Shown piece after piece: positions 11,127 through 26,100 of a stretch of 64,000 nt of DNA. The translations under genes and the position numbers were made by a program. Below the pieces are notes generated by a model. The model was not told the origin of the DNA and did no database searches. It saw only the letters and a list, made by a program, of their open reading frames with translations. This DNA is from Micromussa lordhowensis (lineage: Eukaryota; Cnidaria; Anthozoa; Scleractinia; Lobophylliidae). The DNA lies in assembly GCA_964020085.1 (NCBI GenBank), contig OZ026597.1, forward strand, positions 16,166,915 through 16,230,914, given 5' to 3'. Position 1 is the first letter of the stretch. Each line of letters begins with the position of its first letter.

Positions 11127-14100
11127 ATGGAAATCCGCTATTTATCTCTCAAGACATTTCACGCCTTCCTGTTAGTTCAATTGGCTGTGTCTGAAAGCAT
11201 TCATTTAGGAATCATGCTGCCAAAATCAAGGGCTGGATTTTCCGAACTTGGAAGAGCTTTAGAACTTGCTATTGCGCCCGCCATTCAACATGTTTACAAT
11301 CATAGCAGACTTTCGCGCGAATGGAACATAACGTACACGGTCAAAGACAGCGCATGTCACAAAACAGCTGCAGTTGGTAAAACATACGAACTTGAGACAG
11401 CGGATGCTTTCATCGGGCCTGCGTGCTCTGATTCCTGCTTGTCAGCGGCTTTATTGGCTTCGTATTGGAATAAACCAATGATATCTTACTCGTGTTCGTC
11501 GGTGGAGTTGAGTAACCGCATATTCTACCCCACTTTTGCAAGGACACAACCTTTCAGTAGAACATACTTGCACGAGACCCCGGACATACTCTTACAATCC
11601 ATGAAGGTCTACAACTGGACACGTGCCGCTATTATTTCCACCGAGGATTTCGTTTGGACGCCAATTGCCAGCTCCATGACAGAACTTTTTCAAAAGAATA
11701 ACATCAGCGTGCTGTTCACGGGATTTTATGTGCCCACTCCTTCGTTTTCATACAAGACGTTCCTACAACAAGTTAAAGATAAAGCGCGAAGTAAGCAACT
11801 TTTTCTCTTGTTCTTAGTTATAATTTTCTGCAGGAATACATTTTTGAATGCCTATAAAATGCACTTTGACGCTCACTGTGCTGAAGAGCCCCGACAGACA
11901 CGAGAAAGGCATGAGTAATTATGGAATGTGTACATTAGACAAAACGACCAAAATTTCGTACATGATCTATGCCTACAAATTAGACCACTAGTTCCAACGT
12001 CTGTAAGAGCAAAAGGCAAACGAAGAACTTTTCATCAACTCTTACGAACTACAGAAATGAGTTAACAAACTGTCCACACCTCAAGTGGAACCACGAGCGA
12101 AGCGAATTTTTACTACAAAGTTTTGAACGTACTAAACACGCATGATTTTACAACTGGTCGATGTCCAATTATTGGTCAAATCCGTGTTGTCTCATCTTTT
12201 TGATTGTAGCTCTAGTCCAATAAGCATGCAAGAAATGTTTCAGATATTTTCAAATTCAAGGTAATCTATGTTGTACACCTCATATATTCCGCAAAAAGTC
12301 ATGAAATGCAGAGTTAATGGAGATTAATTCAAAACATACATATATGACTTAAAGTTGTAAAAACCAAGGCACTCATTCCCAGCGTTATTCAGGTACTGAG
12401 GAATGTAGCGGAACTCTGTTTGGCTAACTTACGTTTTTACCTAATTGTTTTCAGTTATCTTTCTTCTTGCCTACAATTACGAGGTGGCCAAGCTTCTTAT
12501 AGCAGCGAATGAACTGGAAATGATGAATGGCGAGTATGCCTTCATCACACTTGATTTCACAGTCGAGGGTAACTGGGTCAACGAACCGTGGGCCGGTGGA
12601 AGAAGCATGGAAGATTTTGTGGCAATTTTTGATGGTATTGTTAATCTGTCAGTGAAGGGGCCACACGGAGAACACTACGAAACGTTTGTACGACAATTCA
12701 GTGAAACGTTAAAGGCAAACAATATATCAGAAATTTCCATTGTAAGTATTGCTTTATCAAACAAAGATTTTCTGTAAAATTAATGCGTAACATCGTGTTC
12801 TGAAAGATTCATATAAGAAATATTTGGAAATGTTGCCAACTTGTACTTATTTTTAATACAACTAATATATCAACAAAGCAGGAACAAGGTAATTGTCGCT
12901 TGAGTTTCTAAGTGGAATATCTAAAGAAATAGGAAGTACATCTGTTAAAAGGAGATTTCTCTCTACAGTTATGGCAATCACTTAACTTTTACCTTCTTCA
13001 ACCCTTCAGGCAAGTCCGTAATGTTTAACTATTAGACTAGTGACACCTTTTTTCTTATACTAAATATCTTTTCAGACCTTTCAGTTTGCCGCCTATCTAC
13101 ATGACGCAATACAACTATACGCTGTTGGTCTTAATCGATCTGTAACTCAAGGAGGGACAAAGATTGATGGATTGTCAATTATTACAAACATAAGCAACGG
13201 CGATGTACTTTTGAAAGGTGATATACTTATCAGAATTGTTATTTGAAGGTACAATAGAACCCTGTCTTACAACGAAACGAGAATCTCATTGTTACACTCC
13301 GTTAGAGGTACCAAATTGTGATGGTTTCTTAGTGGCTCAAAGTGATGCAAATTAAAGGAGTTGCCACGAGTACAGTTAATTGTAGCATAGTATACGGCAT
13401 TGTAATTCAAGCAGCTCTATTTTTATTGCTGCAGTTTGTTCTGGTTATCAGTTTAGACAAAACTGGCTTAAAGCCTAAAACTGATACCAGTGACTCGAGG
13501 GATTTTCCGTGGCATACCACTCGAAAGCATGATATGTTTACTGTATAGCATATCTACGAATAATTATGCTCTCTAATGTCACAACTACATGCGTTTTCAT
13601 TAAAAAGAAAGTAGGTAGAAATGCATCTGTTTTTGTTTGTATCTCAGGCATGTCTGGAGACGTGGCCATCAACTCGGAAGGTAACCGGATACCAGTGTTT
13701 GTATTTAGCAACAGACAAAATGGACGTCTGATTCCTATAGCGGAGATTGATCAAACAAAACCAAGCAATGAAAGTGTCACAATCTACAATATGACCACAT
13801 TGTGGCCGAATGGAGTAACTACTGTGCCACTTGATGCACCCAAATGCGGATTCCGAGGAGAAAAATGCTTGAAGGCTCCCGATGGTAAACTCAAACAGAG
13901 AGCTAATTACCTATACTACTTATGCTATAAAAGTAATCTTTCTTGGAATTTTGATAACTATACGAAAAAGAAACAAGTTTACTTTCATATTTTATCTTGC
14001 AAGGTATTCCGTCTAAGGTGCCATCAAATTTTAACTCTGTATTTATATCTATAGTAACCTAACCTGGTTATAATCAGCTGAGTAAAACAAGAACAAGACC

Positions 14101-17100
14101 AAAATAATTTGATATCTTCAAACATTATCGGCCATCTCTACTTATATAATAATTGTAAATAGATACTTTTAATCACCTGGTCTTAATTTGTTAATTTTAG
14201 TCCGACGTGTCAAAGTGATCGACTCGTCAGCTTCTGTCACGTTGGCCACAGTACACATATTATGAATTAAATTTGGCTCAACTTTTCAATATTCATCATG
14301 ACTTATACATACTTGTTGTATTACCATCTTTTATCGACTTATCACATATCGGGTTGCAGCTTTTAGGTGCAGTGCATACGTAGCAAAGTTAGTATAAGTA
14401 CATCCACCCCTACCCACCCCCCCCCCCACCCCTCCGAAAAGCGGATATATATGTTCTATAGAAAAGGATTATAACTTGATTATGGCTGCTGTCTTAGCTT
14501 GCTATCGCTGTCCAAACGGGACAGACACGATCAAATCAAACATTGTTTAGTGACCAATCATTTTCCCGTTTTTCTTGATCGTGTTTGATAACGTTTAATC
14601 GTGTTTGACTATTTGTGTCTGAGTTTATTTCTTCTTCCTACAGAAAAGGTTGAAGAAGAAGGATTCAACTATTTGTGGCTTCTGACCCTGATGTTGATGG
14701 TGCTGGTTATTGGCCTTCTACTCGGCTTTCTTTACTACAAGTAATTCAACGTGCAACTCAGTACTCAGTTAAAGACAAGTTTTTCCCCGTAGTCTGAAAT
14801 AATTAACCAATCAAAGTTAAAATTTAACAGTAACAGTAATAATAATACGTTAACAAAGATCTCGATCATAAGAGATGTGTATTAATCTACTCGTTGATCA
14901 TTTATAACACTGAGTTTGTTGTGCTATTCCGTCACGAGATGTTTCCATGTTCTTCCTTACCTAATTTATGTCACATTTTAAAAACAATTAAATCTTTATT
15001 CTTAAATGCGAATTATATAAAGAATGGCTTCCTGAATTGAATTTCAGCCCAGCTTCTTGTGATTCAAACTCTTTGGGTAAATAGAAACGACCAGATTCGG
15101 CTTAAGGTCTACGAAAAAAGGTTTGCCACTGACTCCTGATATTTTTCAACAGACGTTTCGGCTAATACTTAAGCCTTCATCAGTGATATCATAGACCTTA
15201 TGACATCTCCTGACAACACTTTTTCAATTTTTTAACAGATTCCGTCGCTTTTGCAACCTTATGAGTTCAGTTTTAATAATACACTATACATATATTTCAT
15301 TTATTTATATTCCCTTAGTAAATCGATTTAACCTTCATGTTTCCAGGAGAAAAGTTTATGAAAGGGATCTTATGAACACGTCGTGGGTGATAGATTACAA
15401 AGACATCATTTTATGCACTCGTGGAAGCAGACTGTCTAGCAAAGTAAGTTGACTTTTGAAAGCTGATAACATAACTTATTAAATGTCAAAAATTATTTAT
15501 TCAAAATCTTGACATTCTCCATTCCCTAAATATTTGGTTGATCGTTTTGTTTCCTGGCATACACTTGAATTACGATGTTGGCAAGAATGTGTATTTGATC
15601 TATTAAACTAGCAAAGATTACAGCTCCCTAAAAGGAGGTGAGGTGTGTAGTCCTCGAGAATAAAACGTAAAAATCGCTGAGCGTTTTTTTACGTAATTTA
15701 GTACGTACAATACATTCTTTATTCAAGATGCAAAACACTACAAGACAAGGATTTCATATGTACCAATAAAACATAAGAGTTATAAAAGGCACCTTGAAGG
15801 GGAAGTTTCTTTTTGTTAACTCAAAAGTACTGTACTTTCGTTTGCGCGTGCTGAGGTGCAGGGACCAAAGCCCTAAGATTAAGCGTTCGTCGTCGTCAAA
15901 CGTATATTGACACGTTTTGTTTTTTTCAGTAAGCTAACCACCATGCAAAAAGAACGATACATTCACTTTACGGGGCACTTACTATAAATATCGAGCAGAT
16001 GAGTAACCCAGATCGCGATCAGATCATAAAGAACCAACTAAAGTACAAAACTGCTTCTATAAGCCATACGAATAGGATCAGAGCACTTTGGTCACCGACA
16101 TGTTAAGGGAGCCCTGAATTACCAAGTTGAGCGATATTTCTTTGATTTTGTACTACGTGATCCAGGTAAAAACCGGGCCCGGCTCGTTCATTAGCAACAT
16201 GGGAGGTGACTTAAATATCAGTCTCACAAACGTTGGGCGATATAAGGTAAGATACATTTAAGTGTATGGATGGTGATGTATTCATTAATATCAATAATAT
16301 CGTTAAGTGTATCTGTAGTCTCTTGTCATAACTGTTGTCAATTATTATTTGTAACACCGTTAGTTTATCAGTGGTCTCTAGTCATTGTTGTCAGTTCTAG
16401 TTTCTTTAGCTGTCTTGTTGCCTTTGAATGTATTTAGCTGTACTTAGTTGTATTTATTTCCTGTAAAATGCCCCGCCTAGATTAGCTTAGCTACCTGCGG
16501 GCATGTTATAAATGTATTTTTACGTAAAACACAATAAAATATAAGTATGTATGTATATGTATGACAGTACTTTTACAAAAGGGATCACACCGTAGGAAAA
16601 ACCTTATCATCATCAAGTGCATCAAGTTGTATTTACTCCACAAAATTAAGATAAGGCTAAGTTCAATAAAGCGATAGGATGATTTTAAACTGAGGCCTGC
16701 ACTTCCCAATCAAAACGTTAGCACAGGAGAATAAAGGTAGCATAAAAGCACCCTTGTTACATTTTTAAACTCACTTGTATTTAAACCATTCTATGATTTA
16801 AATGATTTAGAGAGGTTTTCAATTGAGTGTCGAGAATAATTAGACAACTACGTTGGTTTTGGTTTTACTACGGTTTGAAATTGGCTTAGTAGTCTAATTG
16901 GTTTGGTTTTACGACACGCAATTGAAAATTGCTCTATTGTGATAACTTAATTAAATAGTACAAAAAACAAATAACTGTTTGGTTAAGCGCTTGCTTAACA
17001 TATGTCTGCGAACTATTGAAACTGGATAGCTACAAAGACTATTGAAAAATTTTATCTCACAAGAACGCTGAGTAAACGTGATAATATATTACAGGCTGAA

Positions 17101-20100
17101 CTGGTGGCTCTGAAGCGACTAAGAAAAAACAGCATAGAGTTGAAAAGAGAAGTGTTTCTGGAAATGAAACAGGTACATACATGTACATGTATTTTGAAAT
17201 GTATTTAACATAAAAGGGCCTATGCAAACACGAAGAAGAAAATTATGAAGAACTTTCAGTAACTCCGAACTTGCAGTGAAGAGTTTTAACTTTATTCCTC
17301 CAGTTAAATTGATTATTTTTCACCTATTTCTGGTTTTCCTTCAAACTAATAAAACGTAGCGAAGAAGAGAGCAAATAAAACTTGTAAAAAGTATGTTACT
17401 TTAGAACTAATGATTTCACTTTTGGGGGTATCATGGTTAACCTTATCGTTTGGTCGTTTTTACAGGTGCGCGACTTAATACACGAAAATATCAATCAGTA
17501 CATTGGAATGTGTATTGAGTCTCCAAATGTGTGTATAGTCTCCATGTTCTGCACCAGAGGAAGCCTCCAGGTGAATTGAGTCTCACTTCTTGCTGGGCGC
17601 GATTGATAAACATACATGTGTATGGTATAGAACTGCGAGGCATTTCTCTGTGGCCTCATGTGATTGGGACCGAGCCCTCTATAAGGCATTTAGCAGGACG
17701 CGTTGCTCAGCAATCATTTACAGAAAAACCGAATTTCGTCTCGGCGACAAGAATCTTTTGCCATCTTTTCAAATGTATTTTTGCAAATTCTATGAAAATT
17801 GGGGGGCGACAACAGGTCATACAATTACTAGTAAAAGATAGCTTCGCATGTACATTCTTTTTTAATCCAAGAAAACCTCAATGGAAAGAGAGAAACATCA
17901 AATTAATCATTCTCCATAGTCACGAAACTCCGAGATATAAAAAAAAATATAATAAAGCTGGTTACAAAGACCAATACAGTATTTTTATGGAATTTCGTAG
18001 ACATTAAGTTTAGGATGAATGTTCTTAAAGCCAAGATTTTAGTAATTCCTACTTCATTTTGGACATATACATAACGGTCTTTTTTTTCATTCGTCTATTT
18101 TCGCCCATTTTAAGGATCTTTTGGCAAACGATGATATCAAGATTGAGTGGCTCTTCAGGATGTCATTTGCAAACGACATCGCAAAGGTGAGCGATATTTA
18201 CATTAATGTAGATGTAGTGGGTTTATCTTTTGATTAACCGGAAAGCTAAGAATGTCTAAACTTTACATTCCTTTCTTTAGGGCATGGTAGCATTGCATAA
18301 CAGTCCGATAACAGCACATGGTAACCTGAAATCATCGAAATGTTTGATTGACGGTCGTTGGGTTTGTAAAATATCTGACCATGGCTTGGTTTCGGTCAAA
18401 GCAAACCAAACAGAAGAGGATTTAGGAGGATACGCCGAAAACAGAAGTAAGTCGTTTATTGTCATATCCGATATCTCAAATCTTCCAAAAGGCTGTTATT
18501 TTTTTTTTAAGTTTTTATTCCGTCTTGCACAAGGGACTATAGAAGACAACCCAGAGTACCGAATCGAAATTGCATGCCTTCAAAAAAAATCAGGAGTCGT
18601 TGTATTAATCTCCTCTTAGGAAGAGAACAATTGCTACACTTACTGACAAACGTGAGTGGCATTAAGATTTGTGAAGTCGAATGTAAACGAAAACAGAGCT
18701 TTTTGAAAACGATAGCGCCACGATAATCATGTGATCTCCCTGACCGAGTTTTCCTCAAACACAAATCCAAAATGACCGGTGATTGTTGCGTTTTCAAATT
18801 CCTCCGGCGTAGTGTGGACGGAAAACATTTGATGTGTTTTCAGAGTGGGCGGGGTCTAACGCCCGGGTTAGCTAGGAAAGTGCTAGCTTTCCAGCCAATC
18901 AGATGCATGGCAAGAAACTAATAAGTGCGAGTGTCTGGTTACAAGGTTGATACACTGCAGGCGGGTCAGCATACTCTGGGACACATTGTACATCGAACAT
19001 CAGACGTCACACTTTGCTGGAAAAATACATGTCCTCTTTCGTAACATAGCTGCACTGATTTTGTAGTGACGTCTGCGGGAGGAATATGTATTTTTGTATT
19101 CCAGCACAGAACTGTCGACATATGACAATTCTCTACCATAATGACAAAACACGAGACAATTCTTACCGTCTAATAACACTGACTAAGCTTGTCAATCTCA
19201 TAACAACCCTTCCTCAGCTCCTGTTTCATGTAGCATTCTTGTCAAATTTCAATGTCGCTGTAGTAAGGCATGGCAGCACTGCAAGTAAAAACAAAGGACT
19301 GACTGAGCAAAGCCGGCTTTTAACTTTTAAGGAACATGAAACAACCTGCATGAGGGAGGGAAGCATTCAACTTGACTCTGACACCCTTAAAGTAGTCTCC
19401 TCCGCAGCCGTTATTAGGTTCGTCACGCAACGCTTCTCCCCCACTAAGTGGGGGAGAAGCGTTGCGTGACAACCCTAATAACGGCTGCGGAGGAGGCTAC
19501 CCTTAAAGAAGCTCAGTCACGATATTTTGAGTTACCTTAAAATTGAAGAAAACCTGAAAATAATAGTTTACTAACATAGAAAAGCACGAGATACTAATAA
19601 ACCACAAAGGAACAAGGATGGTTAAGGATGGAGAAGATTAACAGGAATTCTAAACGACGAACTTGAAAAATTTAGGCTAAACTTTTCATGATGCGCAAAC
19701 CGTGAACTAGTTCCTTTAAAGCTCTCAACCCTTGCTGACGGCTACATGGCATGGCAATCACATGAAATATCTGCTTCAGGTCTGGCAACGTGTCAAATTA
19801 TCTCATTTCCTGCCCTCCCCTCTAAATTGCACTTCAAAGAACAGGCTTAACTGGCCTAGCATCTCCTCGCGCACTGTTACTATAGTAACTGAATTACGTC
19901 AGGCTCCTAAGCCTTTAAATCGTGTCTCTAGGAGGAGTGGGAGAATTTTTACTAATTTCGAGTTTACGACACGTTTGATTTGTATAATCTTGCTTGATTT
20001 TCTTTTTTTCTGAAGGTTTCTTTTGGACTGCCCCGGAATTGTTGCAAGTAGGGGATCACAAAAGCGTTCAATGCTCAAAAACCCAGAAAGGCGATGTATA

Positions 20101-23100
20101 CAGTTATGGGATTATACTCCATGAAATTCTTACACGCGACGAGCCATATTACCAATTGGAACCGAAAGGTATGTTACAAAAATTACCTCATAATCATGAT
20201 TTAGTAACTGTAATAGGACCGAGTGGAGCTCGATTCAGTGTTTGATCATATCCACGAAAAAAATCAGATTCCCGCAAAATATAATACAATTTGAGAAAAA
20301 AGACAAAACTAGTACGTTGTGGTAAGTGGAAGTGGTTAAATGGTCTTCGAGATTATTAAGAGAGGGAACGTAGTTAGGTGTAACAGTCCAAAAACAACGC
20401 GTGCAAAAAAACGCGTTAGCTGAAACAACGCGTGCAAAAAACGCGTTAACTGTCCGTAACACCAAGCATGACGCATATCAGCCAATCAGTTTCGAGAATT
20501 TTGCTAAGAGCGCGCTATTCTGTCCTTTCTACTTTCCCTGTAACTGTTTGTTGATTCTTCCAAAATGTTAGATGTTTATCTTAATGCTTTCACTTAATCC
20601 TTCCTCTAGATGTCTTGGTGAAGATAAGAAAGCGAAATGTTCCTCCTTTTAGACCCGATGTACCAAAAGATGTGGACGGGTGTGATAACAGATACATCCG
20701 GCTAATGCAGCAATGCTGGGATAACGAGCCCTCTGTTAGACCAACCTTCGCTGACATAAAACTACAGCTGAAGACGATGAACAGCAGAAAGTACGTACTT
20801 TGTGTTAAACCAGATATCGAGAAGGATCTTTACACTGAACAGTGATTTAGTGATTCCGCCGTTCATAGTTTAGTTTACGAGGGGAAAAGGCGTCAATAAA
20901 AATATGTCGCGTCACACACAGAAGCTCATTTTAAGCCACTCTTGAATGCCATTTTTTGCGGAAACAAGAATTTTTTGCGACAAAGTACAGCCTAAGTCCC
21001 CGTCCACACTACGAGGGGGAAATTTAAAAACGGAGGTTTCACTCTGAAAACGCATCAAATGTTTTCCTTCCACACTACACCGGAGGAATTTGAAAACAAA
21101 GGTTTCACTCTGAAAACGCATCAAATGTTTTCCGTCCACACTACGCTATATGATTTTAAAAACGCAACAATCAGCGGTCATTTTGAATTTATATTTGAGG
21201 AAAACTTGGAAATCACATGATTATTGTGACCCCATCGTTTTAGAAAAGTTCCGTTTTCAAACTGTTTTCCGTCTACACGAAAACGAAAAGCCGGCGTTTT
21301 CAAATTCCTCCGGCGTAGAAAAAAACCTAACCCTAATCCTAACTCTAAAACCTCACCCTAACCCTAACCCTGAGTATTTACAGCAATTCTGACTTGTTTT
21401 ATGGGCTTGTCTTGTTGTAGAAATTTAGACATTGTAGACAACATGCTTCAGATGATGGAGAAATACACAGATCAGTTAGAGGAACTAGTTGATGAAAGAA
21501 CTCGTCAGCTGGAGATTGAAAAAGCCAAAACAGAAGAGTTGCTCTACAAAATGCTACCCAAGTAAGATGTTAAAATAAGAGAATATCTTGTAAAAGATGC
21601 AGCTTTAACCCCAACTATGTCGATATGTCGGGTAAATGCCAATTTAGTTCTTATTTTGCCGTCCCTGTGCGGCGTTGTGTTGGCATCTTCAGTTTTTGTT
21701 AAACACCATTCGCCGTGCACTTCGTGGCGTGTAATATCTGATTAACGTTGTCTGAACAGGCCGATAGCTGACGAACTGAAGGTTGGAAAAGCTGTTGAGG
21801 CTGAGAGCTTTTCAAGTGTCACGATTTTCTTCAGTGATATAGTTGGCTTCACAAGGATGGCTTCAGAAAGTACCCCATTTCAGGTAAAACGCAAGAAATA
21901 CAGTGACCCATCTGTTCCGTTGTTCAGCCAGCGAAGACGCCACAGTACTCATTCGTTGAAAATAACATATAAAAAGAATTTAAAAGAAATAACATTGGAA
22001 CATCGTAAATACGACAACCTTGAGGCATTATAGTTGCGGTTGCACTTAACTCTGAGTACGGGTGGTATCAGAGCTGTTATCGAGCAAATAAGATGAGTGA
22101 CGGAACATTAAGGAGACGATTCGAGGCCTTGTCAGCTACTGTTATTCTTGTAATTCCAAGCTTTCACCGATCTACGACATCGTCAGGGAATGTAAAGAAA
22201 CCATTCCACTGTGGATGATATAAAAAGCGATGTAGGTGACACCAATAATAAGAATATGTACTAAGACAATGAGTTGTACAAATTTGACGATAGCAACACA
22301 CAGTAACATAGAAAATCGCCGAGTAGCACCGAGAATAAAAAATCTGAGCAGTCCAGCTTACGGAACATTTTCTGCGAATCTAAAAAACGTAGCTGTAATA
22401 TAAATAAAGAGATGATTCACATTAACGGGGTGGTCGAATAGCAGTCCACAGTATACCGTTCTCTCTTAAACTTCAACGTTGAGCTATGTAAACTTCATAC
22501 ACTGAAGACGATACCTAAGGGCGACTCGCTGTTTTGTTATCTTCTAGGTGGTGAATTTGCTGAACGAACTGTACACATCGTTTGACAATGTGATTGATAA
22601 TTATGACGTTTACAAGGTAATTGTTACATCACCATTTCTGTATATCGTCGAAAACGTTTTCCATAGTAATTTTTGAGCACGACGGGTAATTCGTCGCCTT
22701 TGCGTGAACGACAAAGGGAAGGCCTCCCACACGATGACGTCACAGCATCGAGGCTAGTCTACCGCGTGGTGTGAAAAGTAAATATTTTATCTACCGAAAC
22801 TGTATGCCCGGCCTTGATCTGGAAAAATGATACACAACGGCCTTGTGGATCGCAAACCTTACACAAAAACTCCTTACATTTACAAAAATTTATCAGTGCT
22901 TGGACACTTATATGTTTGTAAAGTATGCGTTTTCGTACGAAAACGCATTAGAGCGGTTTTCAATTGAGTGTCGTAAAACCAAAACAAAAGTAATCGCTCA
23001 GCCAATCACAAAGGACATAAACAAGACAGTGAACCAATCAAAACTCGAAGTAATTACATCTAGCTGACACAAAGCGCGGGAAAACGCGTGCGCGTGAGTC

Positions 23101-26100
23101 AAGATTGGTTTTGGTTTTACTTCTGATTGAATGAACGAAATAATGGCCGCGTGAAAGCCGGGAGGGGGGGGGGGAGAGAGACGCACCCAGGAGTTCGCGC
23201 GGTCATTTTTTTTCTCGCGGTTTTCTTTCGCCTCGTGCACGACGGACTAAACGAAAGAGGGACTGCTCGTCGTCTAGACCCTCTCATTATGCTTAATCTA
23301 AATCTACTGTACGAGTGTCGCGCAAGTATCTTATTGTAAGGGAAGGTACATCTTTTCTTGGGGAGGGGGGACGGTTAGGGCCTCAGAGGGGAGGGTCACC
23401 AGTGAAAGTGAGCACCAAAAGGGGAGGGTCATACCTCTTTGTAAGCTATTCAAGGGGAGGGTCACACGCCTTTTCCAGAACTCTTTAATGAGGATATTTG
23501 TGATGTTGCTAAGCTTTCCATTTTTCTTATAGATTAGGTTTCTCTTTTCACCTACTTTGATTTAATTTGGTGTTTTATTATAGGTTCTAGGTTACATTTC
23601 TACATGAAATTATGCCATGGCACAAAGTTTTCTTAGAGGACTCGTGTCCTCTTCCGTCTGTATCGAGACGTACTCGACTCGGGTATCGTTTCTTCAGCTT
23701 CTTTCTCCTATTGACTATCCGCTGTCTGGTCTCCTGAGTCATTTAGTTTTGAAGAGTTACTACACGATCCAACAATGCGCTCTACCCTGTCACTGGCACT
23801 GTCAGACTGTGAACTTGAGTCAGAGGCTGGCTGAATGTTGTTCTGACTGCCTGTACAATAGAAGTCAAAATCTTACTGCCAATATGTGCCTTCACCACCC
23901 TCACTTTCTCAACTTTCTTTCCTTTAAATGCAATATTGTGGAGATTAAAAAAAAGTTCAAGTTCACCTACTCTAACGGATGACATCTGGTTTCTGTGATA
24001 GAGATCTTCCCAGTCAATGCCATTGTATTCCTGTTGCTTTCTTTCTGCACGCTTCCTGTCATTTTCTGTTCGCCGGTTATCTTTTCTCATTTCAATGTCA
24101 GTTAGATGCTCAACATAGTCTGCAACAAGCTTTTCTGAAACAACGTATCTTTCAGAAAACTCTTTGATTGCTTTTTTACCTCCTGTTTTGAGCTGATCGT
24201 AGTTGAGAACGAGCGATGATGGTACGACAAGAAGATTTGTGTAATAGTTTGAGCTAGATCACGCAGAGCCGATCCCTGGAAAGTCAGAAACTGGTTTGAT
24301 AATTTATTATTTTATCTCTGGTATAATACAGTAGAACCCCGGTAACTCGAACTCTGAAGAGAAACGAAAAACAGTTCGAGTTAGCGGGGGTTCGAGTTAT
24401 CGGGGTCAATTGAATATCCAACTTGCCAGGTTAATAATTGATAGTTTACTGATTCTTCGGCACTTCAGTATACAGTACAGTGCAAATATGACTTATCTCA
24501 TCAGAAACTGCGCTCTAGCACTGTTTTTCTCTTTGTGACAGCTAAAGGCACCTCATCCAGTAAGACTCATGACATCAGGCAATGACTCAAATATGTGAAA
24601 GGTCGGTTGCACTAATTAAAATCAAATTGCTGTAGTGTTAGTTTTGGGTGTTTTAACCGATTACACGACAAGAAAAGCTAATGGGATAACATCCGTGGTG
24701 AGTCATATGAACCAGAATTCGAGTTATCGGGGTAAATGTTATTCAAGGGGAATTCGAGTTATCAGAGTTCGAGTTAACCGAGTTAAAATGACTGAAAGGT
24801 GGGGTCAAATCCAAGGGAAATGGGAGTTAGTTCGAGTTATCCGAATTCGAGTTACCGGGGTTCTACTGTATTTAAAATAACCAGCCAGGGTGAATCACGA
24901 GTACTGTTCTCAAAGTATAACATCGAGCGACCATGACAAGCGAGATGACGTTTGGCTTTATAGGTACGTTTTCAATGATGCTTCAATCATGTGCGAGAAG
25001 TTTCCACTTCCAACAGAAGCCTGCCTGCCTTTAACAAAATTCGGAAATGTAGGAAATATTTGTTTTTGAGAGCAGATTTCGCATGTTATAAAAAAAACCT
25101 TTTTTATTAAAACAACCAACAGCAATGCCGGCTACTCGGAGAAGGAAGCTCGTGTATTTTCCCTTCGATATTTTATGTTCAAAACTTTTAGAATACTCAA
25201 AGTTTACACTTCCATATTCAAACTTCAGCTATAAAACGTAAATATCCCACAATAATTGTTCGCATCTTCTTGTTTCAGCTCGCACACATTCAGTATCGAC
25301 ATATATTCATATCCAAACATTTCTAAGGTTTCTGCAGCATGGAACATATCATGTAGTAGTGAGGGGAGGGTCGCGCTTTTGTCAGTCACCTAGAGGTGGG
25401 GGGTCAGGAGTTTTTTTATTAAAACGCAAGGGCCAACACTTTTTGGGGGGAAAAAATACCAAAATTACCCGGTCTCCCCCCCCCCCCACCAAGAATAAAG
25501 GTACCTTCCCTAGATAGTGAGTATTGAAAGAGTAAAGTATAGTATCCTTAGTGGTGCTAGTATACACTATCGTATTGTACATGTAAATAGTCTCTTTTCC
25601 TTTTATAAATTGAAAATGTTATGAATTTTTTAAAATAAATCTGCTAGGTTGAAACCATTGGCGATGCTTACATGGTAGTGTCGGGACTTCCAGTTCGGAA
25701 TGGCAACAAGCATGCCGGCGAGATTGCTGCTATGGCGCTAAACTTGCTGAGCTGTGTTAAGAACTTTACTGTCCCTCATATGAAGACCAAAAAAGTGCAA
25801 CTACGGATTGGCATTCACACAGGTAAATGAACTGGTTTCTGTTTTGAAGAGAAGTTAAGTTGTGTTGTGTTATTCATCGGATTCTATTTAGGCAGGAGGA
25901 GAATATATACCACGGTTCTCTTCTAGTGAATTGGCACATAAATATAGCAATTACATGAAGTATGCCTCGAATGTTACAATGTACATCACAACACACTCAT
26001 GACCAAGCGATTTCATGATTTCTTGTCCACCTTGTTTATGATACAAAGAAACAAATATTAATATAGAATCAGCCAGCTTGGAAAAACCATGGCCTCTAGC

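Larger units (their letters stand above)
23339..25511. mobile_element. 2.2-kb TIR DNA transposon in intron 16
   Basis: The left end AGGGAAGGTAC (23339-23349), followed by TTTTCTTGGGGAGGGGG, is mirrored at 25501-25511 (GTACCTTCCCT preceded by CCACCAAGAATAAAG). Subterminal copies of GGGGAGGGTCA recur at about 23389, 23420, 23455 and 25360, as is common for transposase-binding sites. The interior carries a minus-strand protein remnant and a nested Tigger-like element. No target-site duplication could be settled. The superfamily is unknown to me. Confidence 0.7.

Noticed and set aside
17531..18007. Plus-strand open frame of 158 codons overlapping cyclase exon 9
   Set aside because: It reads through the exon 9 donor into intron 9 in the wrong frame; the spliced model keeps the conserved kinase-homology sequence.
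19086..19469. Plus-strand open frame of 127 codons in intron 11
   Set aside because: Its 3' part is the arm of a palindrome and it has no family signature.
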